Shown here piece after piece: positions 63,155 to 64,000 of a stretch of DNA of 64,000 nt (positions are counted from its first letter, which is position 1; each line of letters opens with the position of its first letter). Under the pieces are notes generated by a model, which saw only the letters and a list, made by a program, of their open reading frames with translations, searched no databases and was not told the DNA's origin. The position numbers were made by a program, and so were the translations under genes. The stretch is from Bryobacterales bacterium (GTDB taxonomy: Bacteria > Acidobacteriota > Terriglobia > Bryobacterales > Bryobacteraceae): NCBI GenBank assembly GCA_003170295.1, contig PNAJ01000138.1:1-64000 (forward strand). The letters are read 5' to 3'.

Positions 63155-64000
63155 ATGGAGCGAGCCGACTTAGAGCAGTGGAAAGGCAAGGAAGTCTCGC
63201 GGTTGCTCGCTTTGGTGGAGACGGAGCGCCGCTACTACCAGGAGATGGTGGCGATGCTGCCGGTGCCGCTGGTGGTGCTGTCAGCGGATCGTCACGTGTC
63301 TTCCGCCAACCGCGCGTTTCGTCAGACCTTCGGCCTGCGATCGATCGATCTGCGCGGAAAACCCATCACTGAGATTCTGCCGTCCGATCGTTTGATCGAA
63401 AACATTCGAGACGCTCATGTAAGCGGCGTCCCGCACACGGCATTTCCATTGGAACACGAGGGGCGGCAATTCAGTCTCGCCGTAGTGCCGATGCGCAACT
63501 GGGACGACGAGGGCGAAGTCGAAACGCTGCTGATGGTGCAGGAAGCAGTTGGGGTCAAGGCGCCTGCCGCCGTCCCTGAAGCTTGGGGCGAGATTCCGGC
63601 GATCGTTTGGCAGGCGGACGGAGCGACGCTCGAATTCCGCTCCGTGCGGGGAGACGTCGATCGATTGCTCGGGTTCCCGGCGGCGCACTGGACCGAGACT
63701 CCGAAGTTTTTCGAGGAGCGCATTCATCCCAGCGATCGAACGGCCACGCTCGCTTTTTATCGCACGGCCATCCAGCGTGGCACGGGCGACGCCAGCGCGG
63801 AGTATCGCACGATGACGGCTTCCGGCGGCACTATCTGGGTACGGGAAACAATTCGCGTGAACGGCTCGCTGACGGGCGTGATGACGCCGATGGAACAACG
63901 CAGGCAGCTCGAGAATCAACTAATGCGCTCCGGGCGCGCGGAGGCGCTGCGAGGGATGGCGAGCAAGCTGGCGCACTACCTGAACAATCCGCTGATGATC
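63155..64000 (+). CDS. PAS-domain sensor histidine kinase, N-terminal part, cut by window end
   Basis: 282 codons are visible. The first PAS domain (about residues 25-130) reads MVAMLPVPLVVLSADRHVSSANRAF with LLMVQEAV at its end. A second PAS_3-like domain follows: IVWQADGATLEFRSVRGDVDRLLG, FFEERIHPSDRTATLAFY, SAEYRTMTASGGTIWVRE. A HisKA dimerisation helix begins with RAEALRGMASKLAHYLNNPLM, where the His is the expected phospho-acceptor. There are no membrane helices, so it is a soluble kinase. The ATG at 63155 follows AAGGTG. The catalytic domain lies beyond the window. Confidence 0.9.
   Translation, partial: MERADLEQWKGKEVSRLLALVETERRYYQEMVAMLPVPLVVLSADRHVSSANRAFRQTFGLRSIDLRGKPITEILPSDRLIENIRDAHVSGVPHTAFPLEHEGRQFSLAVVPMRNWDDEGEVETLLMVQEAVGVKAPAAVPEAWGEIPAIVWQADGATLEFRSVRGDVDRLLGFPAAHWTETPKFFEERIHPSDRTATLAFYRTAIQRGTGDASAEYRTMTASGGTIWVRETIRVNGSLTGVMTPMEQRRQLENQLMRSGRAEALRGMASKLAHYLNNPLMI

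Overview
The window is a dense, roughly 60% G+C bacterial chromosome segment. It most resembles a member of the Acidobacteriota, probably the Solibacter/Bryobacter group. The best taxonomic pointer is the 1057-residue secreted protein at 18273-21446, whose C-terminus matches the Solibacter-type C-terminal domain (TIGR03437) behind a YVTN-like propeller. The PQQ-like propeller proteins, GH95 fucosidase, alginate-lyase-like enzyme and numerous short palindromic repeats fit that group. No rRNA, tRNA, CRISPR array or complete insertion sequence was seen.

Layout: 1-5.8 kb carries the end of a Kdp potassium-pump operon (kdpB', kdpC), a duplicated-repeat membrane protein, an acetyltransferase, a decayed VapBC locus and two tandem KdpD N-terminal proteins without histidine-kinase domains. 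5.8-11.2 kb has an alpha/beta hydrolase divergent from an RND efflux pump and its adaptor. 11.2-15.7 kb is a sugar-use locus: LacI regulator plus alginate-lyase-like enzyme, divergent from a GH95 alpha-fucosidase, with a candidate operator between them. 15.7-22.5 kb holds a trans-sulfuration enzyme, metallothionein, BON lipoprotein, the large propeller protein and a two-gene chromate transporter. 22.7-30.2 kb is a housekeeping run on the minus strand: trm112-like, GT9, MsbA-like ABC exporter, yicC, gmk, rpoZ, coaBC, family-4 UDG, tmk. An MFS transporter, serA and an acetyltransferase follow.

From about 33 to 50 kb the DNA is accessory. It holds many toxin-antitoxin genes, several with a broken toxin beside an intact antitoxin, together with a 281-bp MITE, a P-loop/TPR protein, a PD-(D/E)xK-like nuclease, a desaturase and a two-component system with a nitrilase. 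The most notable object is at 33583-34131: a peroxiredoxin gene whose peroxidatic cysteine codon is an in-frame TGA, followed at SECIS distance by a hairpin with a G in its apical loop. This is the signature of a selenocysteine enzyme. The same gene lies in a segment of about 778 bp that seems to have inserted into, and split, a resident gene on the opposite strand.

50-64 kb returns to core-like content: M13 peptidase, two tandem phosphohexomutases, an FtsB-like protein, prepilin peptidase, an operon of PQQ-propeller / S41 peptidase / outer-membrane-type protein, a fused enoyl-CoA hydratase/3-hydroxyacyl-CoA dehydrogenase, a second PQQ-propeller gene broken by a palindromic element, and the start of a PAS histidine kinase cut by the window edge. 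All calls rest on reading the sequence and on family knowledge; no database search was run.
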